Source: Nitrospira sp. (GTDB lineage Bacteria; Nitrospirota; Nitrospiria; Nitrospirales; Nitrospiraceae). Taken from it: a stretch of DNA of 5,080 nucleotides. The stretch lies in contig JAOUEB010000141.1 of NCBI GenBank assembly GCA_029858925.1, positions 1 through 5,080 of the forward strand, given 5' to 3'. Below are positions 1 to 5,080 of the stretch, one piece after another. Both the position numbers and the translations under genes were made by a program. The stretch's first letter is position 1. Each line of letters opens with the position of its first letter. The notes beneath the pieces are model-generated. The model made no database searches. It saw only the letters and a list, made by a program, of their open reading frames with translations, and had not been told where the DNA came from.

Positions 1-1286
1 CACTGTTCGTACGACCGGATAGTACCCGAGCGACTCCAACGGCTCCCTCCCAAACTAGGTAAGAGATCCCTTGTTATCGACAGACAAGATACATTCATTT
101 CCGCGCGGGAGCAAGTCACCTGTCGCAGATGCTGACTCGTCCGACGCCAACAGTCTCGACCCTCATTCGCGTGATCATCCGAAAGTCTTGGGAAAGGTTC
201 TCGTGGGAGAGTCGATCCAGCCGCAGCTGCGCCTCTTTGAACCGAATAACGCGGGTCAATCGCTCCCGTTCAAGCAACTCCGCCCGCTTCTGTTCGGCAA
301 TGTCGGTAATCGACCCGACCATCCGGCAGGGCCGTCCCTCTTTATGCGGATCGCCTTGCCCCGCGCACGAAACCAGCGGTAGTGACCATCTCTATGCCGC
401 AACCGCAGTTCCAGATCATAAGGAGATTATCCTTCGAAATGTGCTCTCTGCGCCCGATCCACATCGTCCGGATGAAGGCTTTGAATGGCCATGGCAGTCT
501 GCGCATGCTCAGCCTCCGGCACAAACGCGAAAGCCGGTCTATCTTTGAGCTCCTTCGGGCTTAAATCTGTGGCCACCTCCGTGCGTTTGTTCTATCCGAC
601 GAGATTCCCCTGGAGGTCTAATGTAAAGATGATGTCTGGAACTGTCTCGATCATATTATTCAGTAGATCCGAGGCTTTGGCCCGCTCGTTCTCAATACGG
701 GTCCGTTCAAGCTCGCTCGCCGCACGACCGGCGAAGATCGACAGCACGTCTTGGATGCAAGCGCTGTCGCTCATGGCCATCTCGTCCATGACCACGAGCA
801 GGCCCAATGGCTTGCCCAAGTGATCGAAGAGCGGCATCCCGCAATAGCTCTCGACCTTCATCTCCACCAGCAAATCATCATCAGGAAAGAGCCGTTGCAC
901 ATCCGAGCCGTACAGACAAAACCGATGCCCCACCACATTCGCACAGGGTGTCCCCTGAAGGCAGTATTCAAACGGTTCCGCGAACGTCGTTCCCGACCAG
1001 ACAGCCACTGCGCGAACGTGATCAGGCCGGTCTTCGTACCACTCACCCACAAAGACGTGTCAAACGTTCAGCGTTTCGGCCAAGCCCCAGACCAGCATGC
1101 GAAATACATCGCCGCCACTATGCCTTTGATGATGGCGCGAAACATGCCGGCCCGTTTGCCTTGATCCTGACCTTGGAAGTCGAGCCGCCGATTGAGCTCG
1201 CGCGATACCCGCGCCTGCTCCGCCAGCTCACGCGACAGGTCGGCGACCTGGCTGCGCAATGAGTCCAGTTCGGACGCACTGTTCAT
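1..1286 (-). pseudogene. Decayed GAF-PAS-GAF sensory protein, C-terminal part beyond the window
   Basis: This is the remnant of a signalling protein, probably the sensory half of a histidine kinase or diguanylate cyclase; no output domain is inside the window. The likely start is the ATG at 1286-1284, with AAAGG 9 nt upstream (1300-1296). It begins MNSASELDSL, followed by a charged coiled coil. A GAF domain follows at about 1107-700 (motifs VGEWYEDRPDHVRAVAVW, ESYCGMPLFD, GKPLGLLVVMD), then a PAS domain at about 670-300 (ETVPDIIFTLD, RDGHYRWFRARGKAIR, GSITDIAEQKRAE). A second GAF start (FRMITRM, ETVGVGRVSI) lies near 170-125. The reading frame is broken repeatedly: a frame change near 1108, TGA at 1062-1060 where Arg is expected, TAG at 594-592 where Trp is expected, TAA at 429-427, frame changes near 350 and near 120, and TAG at 57-55. 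Homology continues across each break, so this is one eroded gene. The family is clear; the exact protein and output domain are not. Confidence 0.85.
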
Positions 1287-1578
1287 AGTGCGATGCCTTT
1301 GCGTAGAAAGTGAGATGATGAGACTGCGTCGCTCACGCCCGCATGATGAGATCGAAGTACGTGTTGACGTGACATGCCAGAGATGCCACATGATCCGGCA
1401 CAGGAATGAGACTGTTGAAACCCAGCGCGCGGGTTCCACGCTTCCCTATCTCGCCGACACTGAACAGTCATGGAAGAACGCTACAATGTTGTACGAACGG
1501 CTACACCCCGTCTAGATTCATATGGCTAGAGCGGAATGGCCTTATACGGAAGCAGGGGGCCGGTGAGAAGATGAATTT
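1287..1578. other. Intergenic stretch without a convincing gene
   Basis: This stretch of about 290 bases lies between the tRNA-Leu 3' end and the start of the sensor remnant. No open frame here has both a start with a ribosome binding site and recognisable protein content. On the minus strand a frame of 44 sense codons is open from 1467 to the stop at 1333 and contains the peptide FNSLIPVPDHVASLACHVNT. It has no ATG and is preceded in frame by a TGA (1470-1468), so at most it is a gene fragment. A weak hairpin (AACCC at 1419-1423 with GGGTT at 1431-1435) lacks a T tract. Confidence 0.5.
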
Positions 1579-1662
1579 TGGTGCCGAAGGCGGGACTTGA
1601 ACCCGCACGGCTTTCGCCACACGCCCCTCAAACGTGCGTGTCTGCCATTCCACCACTTCGGC
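1579..1662 (-). tRNA. tRNA-Leu (anticodon GAG), CCA encoded
   Basis: The minus strand folds as a class II tRNA of 84 nt including an encoded CCA (1581-1579). The acceptor stem GCCGAAG (1662-1656) pairs perfectly with CTTCGGC (1589-1583), with discriminator A at 1582. The anticodon stem CACGT/GCGTG (1636-1632 with 1624-1620) encloses the loop TTGAGGG, placing anticodon GAG at 1629-1627. The long variable arm forms a short GGC/GCC stem with a GAAA loop. The T arm contains GGTTCAAGTCC and the D arm has the leucine-type sequence TGGTGGAATGGCAGAC. It reads leucine codon CUC, and CUU by wobble. The loops ending in UGA (Ser) or UUG (Gln) were excluded because they shift the anticodon stem out of register. 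A consensus promoter lies about 100 nt upstream. Confidence 0.96.
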
Positions 1663-1769
1663 AAGAAACGTGAAACACCAAGCTTGAAGCGTCGATCGTC
1701 AGGGGAAGCCACTGGAAGCATGTCGCAAGAGACACTTCACGAACGACGATCCACGCCCGAGGGAGTCGC

Positions 1770-1799
1770 ATTATAGAAGTAGGGCAAAATTCTTGTCAA
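1770..1799 (-). promoter_or_regulatory. Sigma70-type promoter for tRNA-Leu
   Basis: Reading the minus strand, a perfect TTGACA (1799-1794) is followed after 18 nt by a perfect TATAAT (1775-1770). Transcription would begin near 1763, leaving a leader of about 100 nt before the mature tRNA at 1662. The bases just downstream of the -10 box are GC-rich (GCGACTCCC). Such discriminators are typical of stable-RNA promoters under growth-rate and ppGpp control in well-studied bacteria; that this applies here is inference. No other gene lies between this promoter and the tRNA. Confidence 0.85.
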
Positions 1800-1821
1800 T
1801 GAAGGAGTCCTTCGGTAGAAT
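1793..1821 (+). promoter_or_regulatory. Sigma70-type promoter for the HAD-queE gene group
   Basis: On the plus strand TTGTCA (1793-1798) is followed after 17 nt by TAGAAT (1816-1821). Each hexamer differs from the consensus at one base and the spacing is optimal. Transcription would start near 1828, giving a 5' leader of about 35 nt before the ATG at 1864. The -35 box occupies nearly the same base pairs as the -35 of the opposing tRNA promoter. The spacer contains a 13-nt inverted repeat, GAAGGA-G-TCCTTC, at 1801-1813, which could be an operator or chance. Confidence 0.7.
1801..1813. repeat. Short perfect inverted repeat in promoter spacer
   Basis: GAAGGA and TCCTTC form a perfect 6-bp inverted repeat around a single central G. 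It lies wholly between the -35 and -10 boxes of the rightward promoter and just upstream of the leftward -35. A bound protein here would cover both promoters. The repeat is short enough to have arisen by chance. Confidence 0.4.
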
Positions 1822-1863
1822 CAGCGCGCGCGCAGAGAGCTGCCTGAGATCGGCTCCCACATT

Positions 1864-2553
1864 ATGCCATTAATCGCATCGACTGCTCCCTGTCGCCTCA
1901 ACGCCAACGTTGCGGCCTTTTTTGATCTGGACAATACCATCCTTCCCGGCGAGGCTAGCGAAGTCAGATTTTTCCGCTGGCTGTGGCGGCGCGGAGTGGT
2001 GGGATGGCCGGAGGCTCGCGCGAGTCTTGCGTGGCTCATGCGCCATCTGCCGGCACTCTCCTTACATCCGCTCCGTGAACGCAAGCTGTACTTGGACGGA
2101 AAACCGGCCCAGGTGATCGAACCGTTGGGAGAAGAGTTTTGCCGCGCGCACCTGTGCCCCTGCGTGTCCGCTGCGGCCATGCGAATGATCGAGGAACATC
2201 GAAAGGCCGGCCACCTGATCGTGCTGCTGACGGGCTCGCTCGATTTCCTGATCGACCCCATTGCCACCGCGTTGCAAATCGACCGCTGCTTCGCCGGCCG
2301 CCTGGAGCAAGTCGACGGCGTCTACACCGGCCATCTTGTCCCGCCCTTGCCCTATGGCGCGGGAAAGCGCCGGCTGCTCGATCAGCTCGCGCAGGACCTG
2401 ACGCTGGACCTCTCCCTGTGCTATGCCTACGGCGATAGTCCCGGCGACCTTGATTTCTTGCGCGCCGTCGGCCATCCCACCGTCGTGAATCCCATCCGGG
2501 GAATGGCCCATGTGGCAAAGCAGCATAAGTGGCCGATTGAGCGATGGCGATAG
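1864..2553 (+). CDS. HAD superfamily subfamily IB hydrolase (phosphoserine phosphatase-like)
   Basis: This 229-residue protein has all four HAD motifs. Motif I is FFDLDNTIL, with nucleophile Asp21 and acid/base Asp23. Motif II is LLTGS (Ser125). The motif III lysine is Lys168 in GAGKRR. Motif IV is GDSPGDLDF (190-198), with metal-binding Asp191 and Asp195. The long segment between motifs I and II (about 30-115) fits the helical C1 cap of subfamily IB. Members dephosphorylate small phosphoesters through an aspartyl-phosphate, but the substrate cannot be told from sequence. No signal peptide or membrane segment is seen, so it is probably cytoplasmic. The start is well constrained: no other ATG, GTG or TTG lies in frame before motif I, and an in-frame TAG sits upstream at 1816. 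There is no clear Shine-Dalgarno sequence, which is odd. It is the first gene after the promoter at 1793-1821, and queE follows 25 bp downstream. Confidence 0.92.
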   Translation: MPLIASTAPCRLNANVAAFFDLDNTILPGEASEVRFFRWLWRRGVVGWPEARASLAWLMRHLPALSLHPLRERKLYLDGKPAQVIEPLGEEFCRAHLCPCVSAAAMRMIEEHRKAGHLIVLLTGSLDFLIDPIATALQIDRCFAGRLEQVDGVYTGHLVPPLPYGAGKRRLLDQLAQDLTLDLSLCYAYGDSPGDLDFLRAVGHPTVVNPIRGMAHVAKQHKWPIERWR

Positions 2554-2578
2554 TTCGCACGCATGAATTGAACATGGG

Positions 2579-3217
2579 ATGATGCGCGTCACCGAAGTTT
2601 TCCATAGCATCCAAGGCGAGTCGACGTTTGCCGGGCGGCCCTGTATCTTTGTGCGCCTGACAGGCTGCCCGCTCCGCTGTACGTGGTGTGATACAGACTA
2701 CGCCTTTTATGGCGGCTCGGAGCAGTCGATCGATCAGATCATCGAGAGTGTTCGCGCATACGGCTGCCCCCTCGTGGAAGTGACAGGCGGCGAACCACTC
2801 GCTCAACCGGAATGCCCTTCATTGCTCGCCCGGCTCTGCGACGAGGGGTTCACTGTCCTGCTGGAAACCAGCGGATCGATCGATACCACGGCAATTGATG
2901 CGCGGGTGCATGTCATCCTGGACATCAAGTGTCCGGGCAGCGGCATGACGGATCGGATGCACTGGCCCAATGTCCCACGCCTCAGAGGGCAGGATGAAGC
3001 CAAGTTCGTGATTCAGGGTCGGTCCGATTACGAATGGGCGAAAGAGACGGTCGAGCGGTACGGAATTGACCGCCGCTGCACTGTACTATTCAGCCCGGTG
3101 TTTGGGATGCTGGACCCACGGCAACTGGCCGAATGGGTGCTCACGGATCGGTTGCCGGTGCGGTACCAGATCCAGATGCACAAATACATTTGGGCCCCGG
3201 ATATGAGAGGGGTATGA
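2579..3217 (+). CDS. queE: 7-carboxy-7-deazaguanine synthase QueE (radical SAM)
   Basis: QueE is a radical SAM enzyme that converts 6-carboxy-5,6,7,8-tetrahydropterin to 7-carboxy-7-deazaguanine, the ring-forming step toward preQ0 and queuosine. The 212-residue length is normal for the family. The N-terminus has the typical FHSIQGEST substrate-binding stretch (8-16). It is followed by the cluster motif C30-x3-C34-x2-C37 (CPLRCTWCD), the usual CX3CX2C form and not the CX14CX2C variant of some QueE proteins. Then come TGGEPL (69-74, SAM contact), LETSG (95-99) and DIKCPGSG (115-122). The end, QMHKYIWAPDMRGV, is the family's typical C-terminus. Two adjacent ATGs (2579 and 2582) could serve as start; neither has a clear ribosome binding site, so translation may be coupled to the HAD gene. 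No other queuosine gene is in the window. Confidence 0.96.
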   Translation: MMRVTEVFHSIQGESTFAGRPCIFVRLTGCPLRCTWCDTDYAFYGGSEQSIDQIIESVRAYGCPLVEVTGGEPLAQPECPSLLARLCDEGFTVLLETSGSIDTTAIDARVHVILDIKCPGSGMTDRMHWPNVPRLRGQDEAKFVIQGRSDYEWAKETVERYGIDRRCTVLFSPVFGMLDPRQLAEWVLTDRLPVRYQIQMHKYIWAPDMRGV

Positions 3218-3226
3218 GGTCATGAA

Positions 3227-3271
3227 TCACTGGTCGTTGGTGAACTTTCGTACCACTCCGGTATCCAGTGA
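3227..3271. repeat. Inverted repeat in the queE-pepA gap
   Basis: TCACTGG (3227-3233) is the exact reverse complement of CCAGTGA (3265-3271). Inside the intervening 31 nt, TACC (3251-3254) pairs with GGTA (3260-3263) around ACTCC. RNA from here could fold as nested hairpins. There is no T run after it, so a rho-independent terminator is not supported. It may be the end of a dispersed intergenic element. Confidence 0.45.
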
Positions 3272-3296
3272 CTGATGACGAATGACCGATGACAAA
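3269..3296. repeat. Four tandem 7-bp TGAC repeats upstream of pepA
   Basis: TGACTGA, TGACGAA, TGACCGA and TGACAAA follow one another without gaps, starting at 3269, 3276, 3283 and 3290. TGAC is invariant at 7-bp spacing; the last base is always A and the other two vary. The final unit runs into the pepA ribosome binding site. A 7-bp period does not match the DNA helical turn, so a row of binding sites on one face is not implied. A slippage-derived microsatellite or a fragment of a dispersed repeat is as likely. Confidence 0.65.
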
Positions 3297-3300
3297 GGAG
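3294..3300 (+). promoter_or_regulatory. Ribosome binding site that sets the pepA start
   Basis: AAAGGAG is the strongest Shine-Dalgarno match in the window and sits 9 nt before the ATG at 3310. The upstream in-frame ATG at 3289 lies before this site, with the site inside its first codons, so 3310 is the better start. Confidence 0.75.
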
Positions 3301-3309
3301 CATGAGGGA

Positions 3310-4821
3310 ATGAAGATTATGCAAGTCCGAGTAAAGGCAGGGCAAACAGAGACCGAAGCGACCGAGGCGCTCGTCCTAATCCTATGTGAGGGGGACAGCC
3401 TCTCGGAGCAAGGCGCCGCATCCGTCGACAAGGCGATGGGAGGGGCGCTCACAGACCTGATCAAGTCCAAAGAATTTGAAGGCAAGATATCGGACCTGGC
3501 GCTGCTCCACACCCAAGGAAAGATACCCGCAAAGCGCGTACTGCTCGTCGGCATCGGGAAAAAACCTTCTGTCGGACTGGACACGATCCGCCAAGCCATG
3601 GGACATGCGGCAAAACGCGTCCGACAGGCCAAGGCCACATCGTTCACCGTGTCGATCCCTATGGTCGTTCCACGCGACTCCTCCGCAATCGAAGTCGCGC
3701 AAGCGATGGCCGAAGGTGCCATCCTGGGCAGTTATCAGTTCAACATTTATCGAAGCGACGTACCACCGGCAAAAGATCTGGCACAGATGACGCTCCTAGC
3801 TCCGGAGAAATCGCAGTTGAACGCCCTGTCTGAGGGCATCCGGCGCGGAACAGCTACAGCGGAAGCAGCCGTGTTCGTCCGAGACCTCTGCAACCATCCT
3901 TCAAATGTCATGACGCCGACCAAGATCGCCCAAGAAGCGAAAGCCATCGCGAAAGAGACCGGTGTCTCCCTTAAGATTCTTGAGCAGAAAGACATGGAGA
4001 AATTGGGCATGGGCGCCCTCCTTGGGGTGGCCAGAGGCAGCCATGAGCCGCCCAAGTTCATCATTCTCGAATACCGTGGCGCTCGAAAGAAAGATGACCG
4101 TCCCGTGGTGCTGGTAGGCAAGACCATCACGTTCGACACCGGTGGCATCTCGCTCAAGCCTGCGGAAAACATGGAACATATGAAGACGGACATGACGGGC
4201 GGCGCCGAAGTCCTGGCTGCCATGCGAGCCGCGGCCAGACTCAAGTTGCCGCTCAATCTGGTCAGCATTTTGCCAGCGACGGAAAACATGCCCGGCGGCC
4301 GGGCCATGAAGCCGGGCGACGTCGTCACGACGCTGTCCGGAAAAACCGTGGAGGTCCAGAATACCGACGCCGAGGGCCGGCTGATTCTCTCCGACGGACT
4401 GGCCTATGCCGGACGCTACAAACCGGCGGTGTTGATTGATATCGCCACACTAACCGGCGCGTGCGTCGTCGCGCTCGGCCAGTTTGCGATCGGCATGTTC
4501 GGCACGGACACAACGCTCAAGGAATCGGTGCGGAAGGCCGGATTGCGGGCCGGCGAGCGCGTCTGGGAAATGCCGCTGTGGGACGAGTATTTCGAGCAGC
4601 TGAAGAGTGACGTAGCCGACATGCGAAACATCGGCGGGCGCGGGGGCGGCATGATTACGGCTGCCCTGTTCCTGAGCAAATTCGCCGGCGACTGGCCCTG
4701 GGTACATCTGGACATCGCCAGCACCGACTGGAGCGAACGCGAACGGGCCTACATTCCGAAAGGACCGACCGGAATCGGCACCAGACTTTTGATTCAATAC
4801 CTTATCGATCGAACGTTGTAG
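3310..4821 (+). CDS. pepA: Leucyl aminopeptidase PepA, M17 family
   Basis: This cytoplasmic dimetal exopeptidase removes N-terminal residues such as leucine from peptides; in E. coli PepA also binds DNA (Xer recombination, carAB control). From the ATG at 3310 the protein has 503 residues, the same length as E. coli PepA. The N-terminal domain (about 1-170) is variable and the C-terminal catalytic domain is highly conserved. Metal ligands and catalytic residues are all present: Lys271 and Asp276 in VGKTITFDTGG, Lys283 in SLKP, Asp294 in MKTDMTGG, and Asp353, Glu355 and Arg357 in NTDAEGRL. Each falls one residue after its E. coli counterpart, which supports the chosen start. DIATLTGACVVALG is a further family signature. 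A start at 3289 would add seven residues but places the ribosome binding site inside the gene. pepA follows queE after 92 bp and precedes nagZ by 15 bp. Confidence 0.97.
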   Translation: MKIMQVRVKAGQTETEATEALVLILCEGDSLSEQGAASVDKAMGGALTDLIKSKEFEGKISDLALLHTQGKIPAKRVLLVGIGKKPSVGLDTIRQAMGHAAKRVRQAKATSFTVSIPMVVPRDSSAIEVAQAMAEGAILGSYQFNIYRSDVPPAKDLAQMTLLAPEKSQLNALSEGIRRGTATAEAAVFVRDLCNHPSNVMTPTKIAQEAKAIAKETGVSLKILEQKDMEKLGMGALLGVARGSHEPPKFIILEYRGARKKDDRPVVLVGKTITFDTGGISLKPAENMEHMKTDMTGGAEVLAAMRAAARLKLPLNLVSILPATENMPGGRAMKPGDVVTTLSGKTVEVQNTDAEGRLILSDGLAYAGRYKPAVLIDIATLTGACVVALGQFAIGMFGTDTTLKESVRKAGLRAGERVWEMPLWDEYFEQLKSDVADMRNIGGRGGGMITAALFLSKFAGDWPWVHLDIASTDWSERERAYIPKGPTGIGTRLLIQYLIDRTL

Positions 4822-4836
4822 AACGTGGGAACACCT

Positions 4837-5080
4837 ATGCAGATGTCACGTGAAAAGATCGGACAGCTCTTTATGGTGGGATTCGACGGCACGACCGTGT
4901 CGGCGGATCTCGCCGCATTCATCAAAGAGTATAAACCAGGCGGCGTTATCTTGTTCTCGCGAAATCTCGAATCGGCCGAACAGATCGTCGAGCTCACGAA
5001 CGGGCTGCAACGATGCAGTCCCCATTCCACGCTCCTGATCTCCATCGACCAAGAGGGGGGACGTGTCTCGCGATTGCCAA
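4837..5080 (+). CDS. nagZ: Beta-N-acetylhexosaminidase NagZ, GH3 family, 5' part
   Basis: The frame is open to the right edge, so only the first 81 residues are visible. NagZ cleaves terminal beta-1,4-N-acetylglucosamine from anhydromuropeptides in the cytoplasm during peptidoglycan recycling. The visible part has the GH3 N-terminal barrel features: LFMVGFDG (11-18), PGGVILFSRN (34-43) and ISIDQEGGRVSRL (68-80), the last being the family's substrate-binding signature. The catalytic Asp and the His/Asp loop lie beyond the window. There is no signal peptide, as expected for a cytoplasmic NagZ. The ATG at 4837 has GTGGGA a few bases upstream; the ATG at 4843 is possible. The 15-bp gap after pepA suggests cotranscription. 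Confidence 0.93.
   Translation, partial: MQMSREKIGQLFMVGFDGTTVSADLAAFIKEYKPGGVILFSRNLESAEQIVELTNGLQRCSPHSTLLISIDQEGGRVSRLP

Noticed and set aside
71..1262. Several long plus-strand open frames across the first 1.2 kb
   Set aside because: They are antisense to the GAF/PAS coding sequence, show no family features and lack good ribosome binding sites. The conserved protein signal is on the minus strand.
1419..1435. Hairpin AACCC/GGGTT as a terminator for the tRNA transcript
   Set aside because: The stem is only 5 bp and no T run follows on the minus strand. It is also about 145 bases beyond the tRNA end.
5..1498. GTTCGTAC near 5-12 and GTACGAAC near 1491-1498 as inverted ends of a mobile element
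   Set aside because: The match is about 8 bp, there is no transposase between them and no target duplication is visible. Chance is sufficient.
2036..2806. Minus-strand open frames of 256 and 182 codons opposite the HAD and queE genes
   Set aside because: Both lie over strongly supported plus-strand genes, are rich in Arg, Ala and Gly as expected of GC-rich antisense frames, and carry no recognisable motif.
3237..3268. Promoter for pepA within the queE-pepA gap (TTGGTG and a TAT-containing -10)
   Set aside because: The hexamers match poorly and the spacing is about 19 nt; there is not enough to call a promoter.
3289..3309. ATG at 3289 as the start of pepA
   Set aside because: The Shine-Dalgarno sequence at 3294-3300 would fall inside the gene. 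The start at 3310 gives E. coli PepA length and catalytic residues offset by only one position.

Overview
The window looks like a chromosomal segment from a GC-rich Gram-negative bacterium. The style of the GAF/PAS sensor remnant and the gene content suggest Nitrospira or a relative (phylum Nitrospirota). This placement is inferred from protein style only, without a database search.

Layout. (1) Bases 1-1286, minus strand: a decayed multidomain sensory protein. It reads N-terminal coiled coil, GAF, PAS, linker, then the start of a second GAF that runs off the left edge. It carries nonsense codons and frame changes, so no intact gene occupies the first 1.3 kb. (2) Bases 1287-1578: no convincing gene. 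(3) Bases 1579-1662, minus strand: an intact tRNA-Leu with anticodon GAG and encoded CCA. (4) Bases 1763-1830: two opposed sigma70-type promoters whose -35 hexamers lie on the same few base pairs. One fires left to the tRNA, the other right to the protein genes. (5) Bases 1864-5080, plus strand: four closely spaced genes. These are a HAD subfamily IB phosphatase-like protein, queE (7-carboxy-7-deazaguanine synthase), pepA (M17 leucyl aminopeptidase) and the 5' end of nagZ (GH3 beta-N-acetylhexosaminidase). The gaps between them are 25, 92 and 15 bp.

The four rightward genes could be read from the promoter near 1793-1821. The 92-bp queE-pepA gap holds short direct and inverted repeats and may carry its own signals. 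The products belong to different processes: queuosine/deazaguanine synthesis (queE), peptide turnover (pepA) and peptidoglycan recycling (nagZ). The HAD substrate is unknown. This reads as a housekeeping cluster, not a dedicated pathway.

I found no CRISPR array, intact insertion sequence, phage gene or defence system, and nothing that supports a new multi-gene system. The most notable items are the shared -35 divergent promoter, the decayed sensor with an apparently chimeric PAS domain, and the repeat-bearing gap before pepA.
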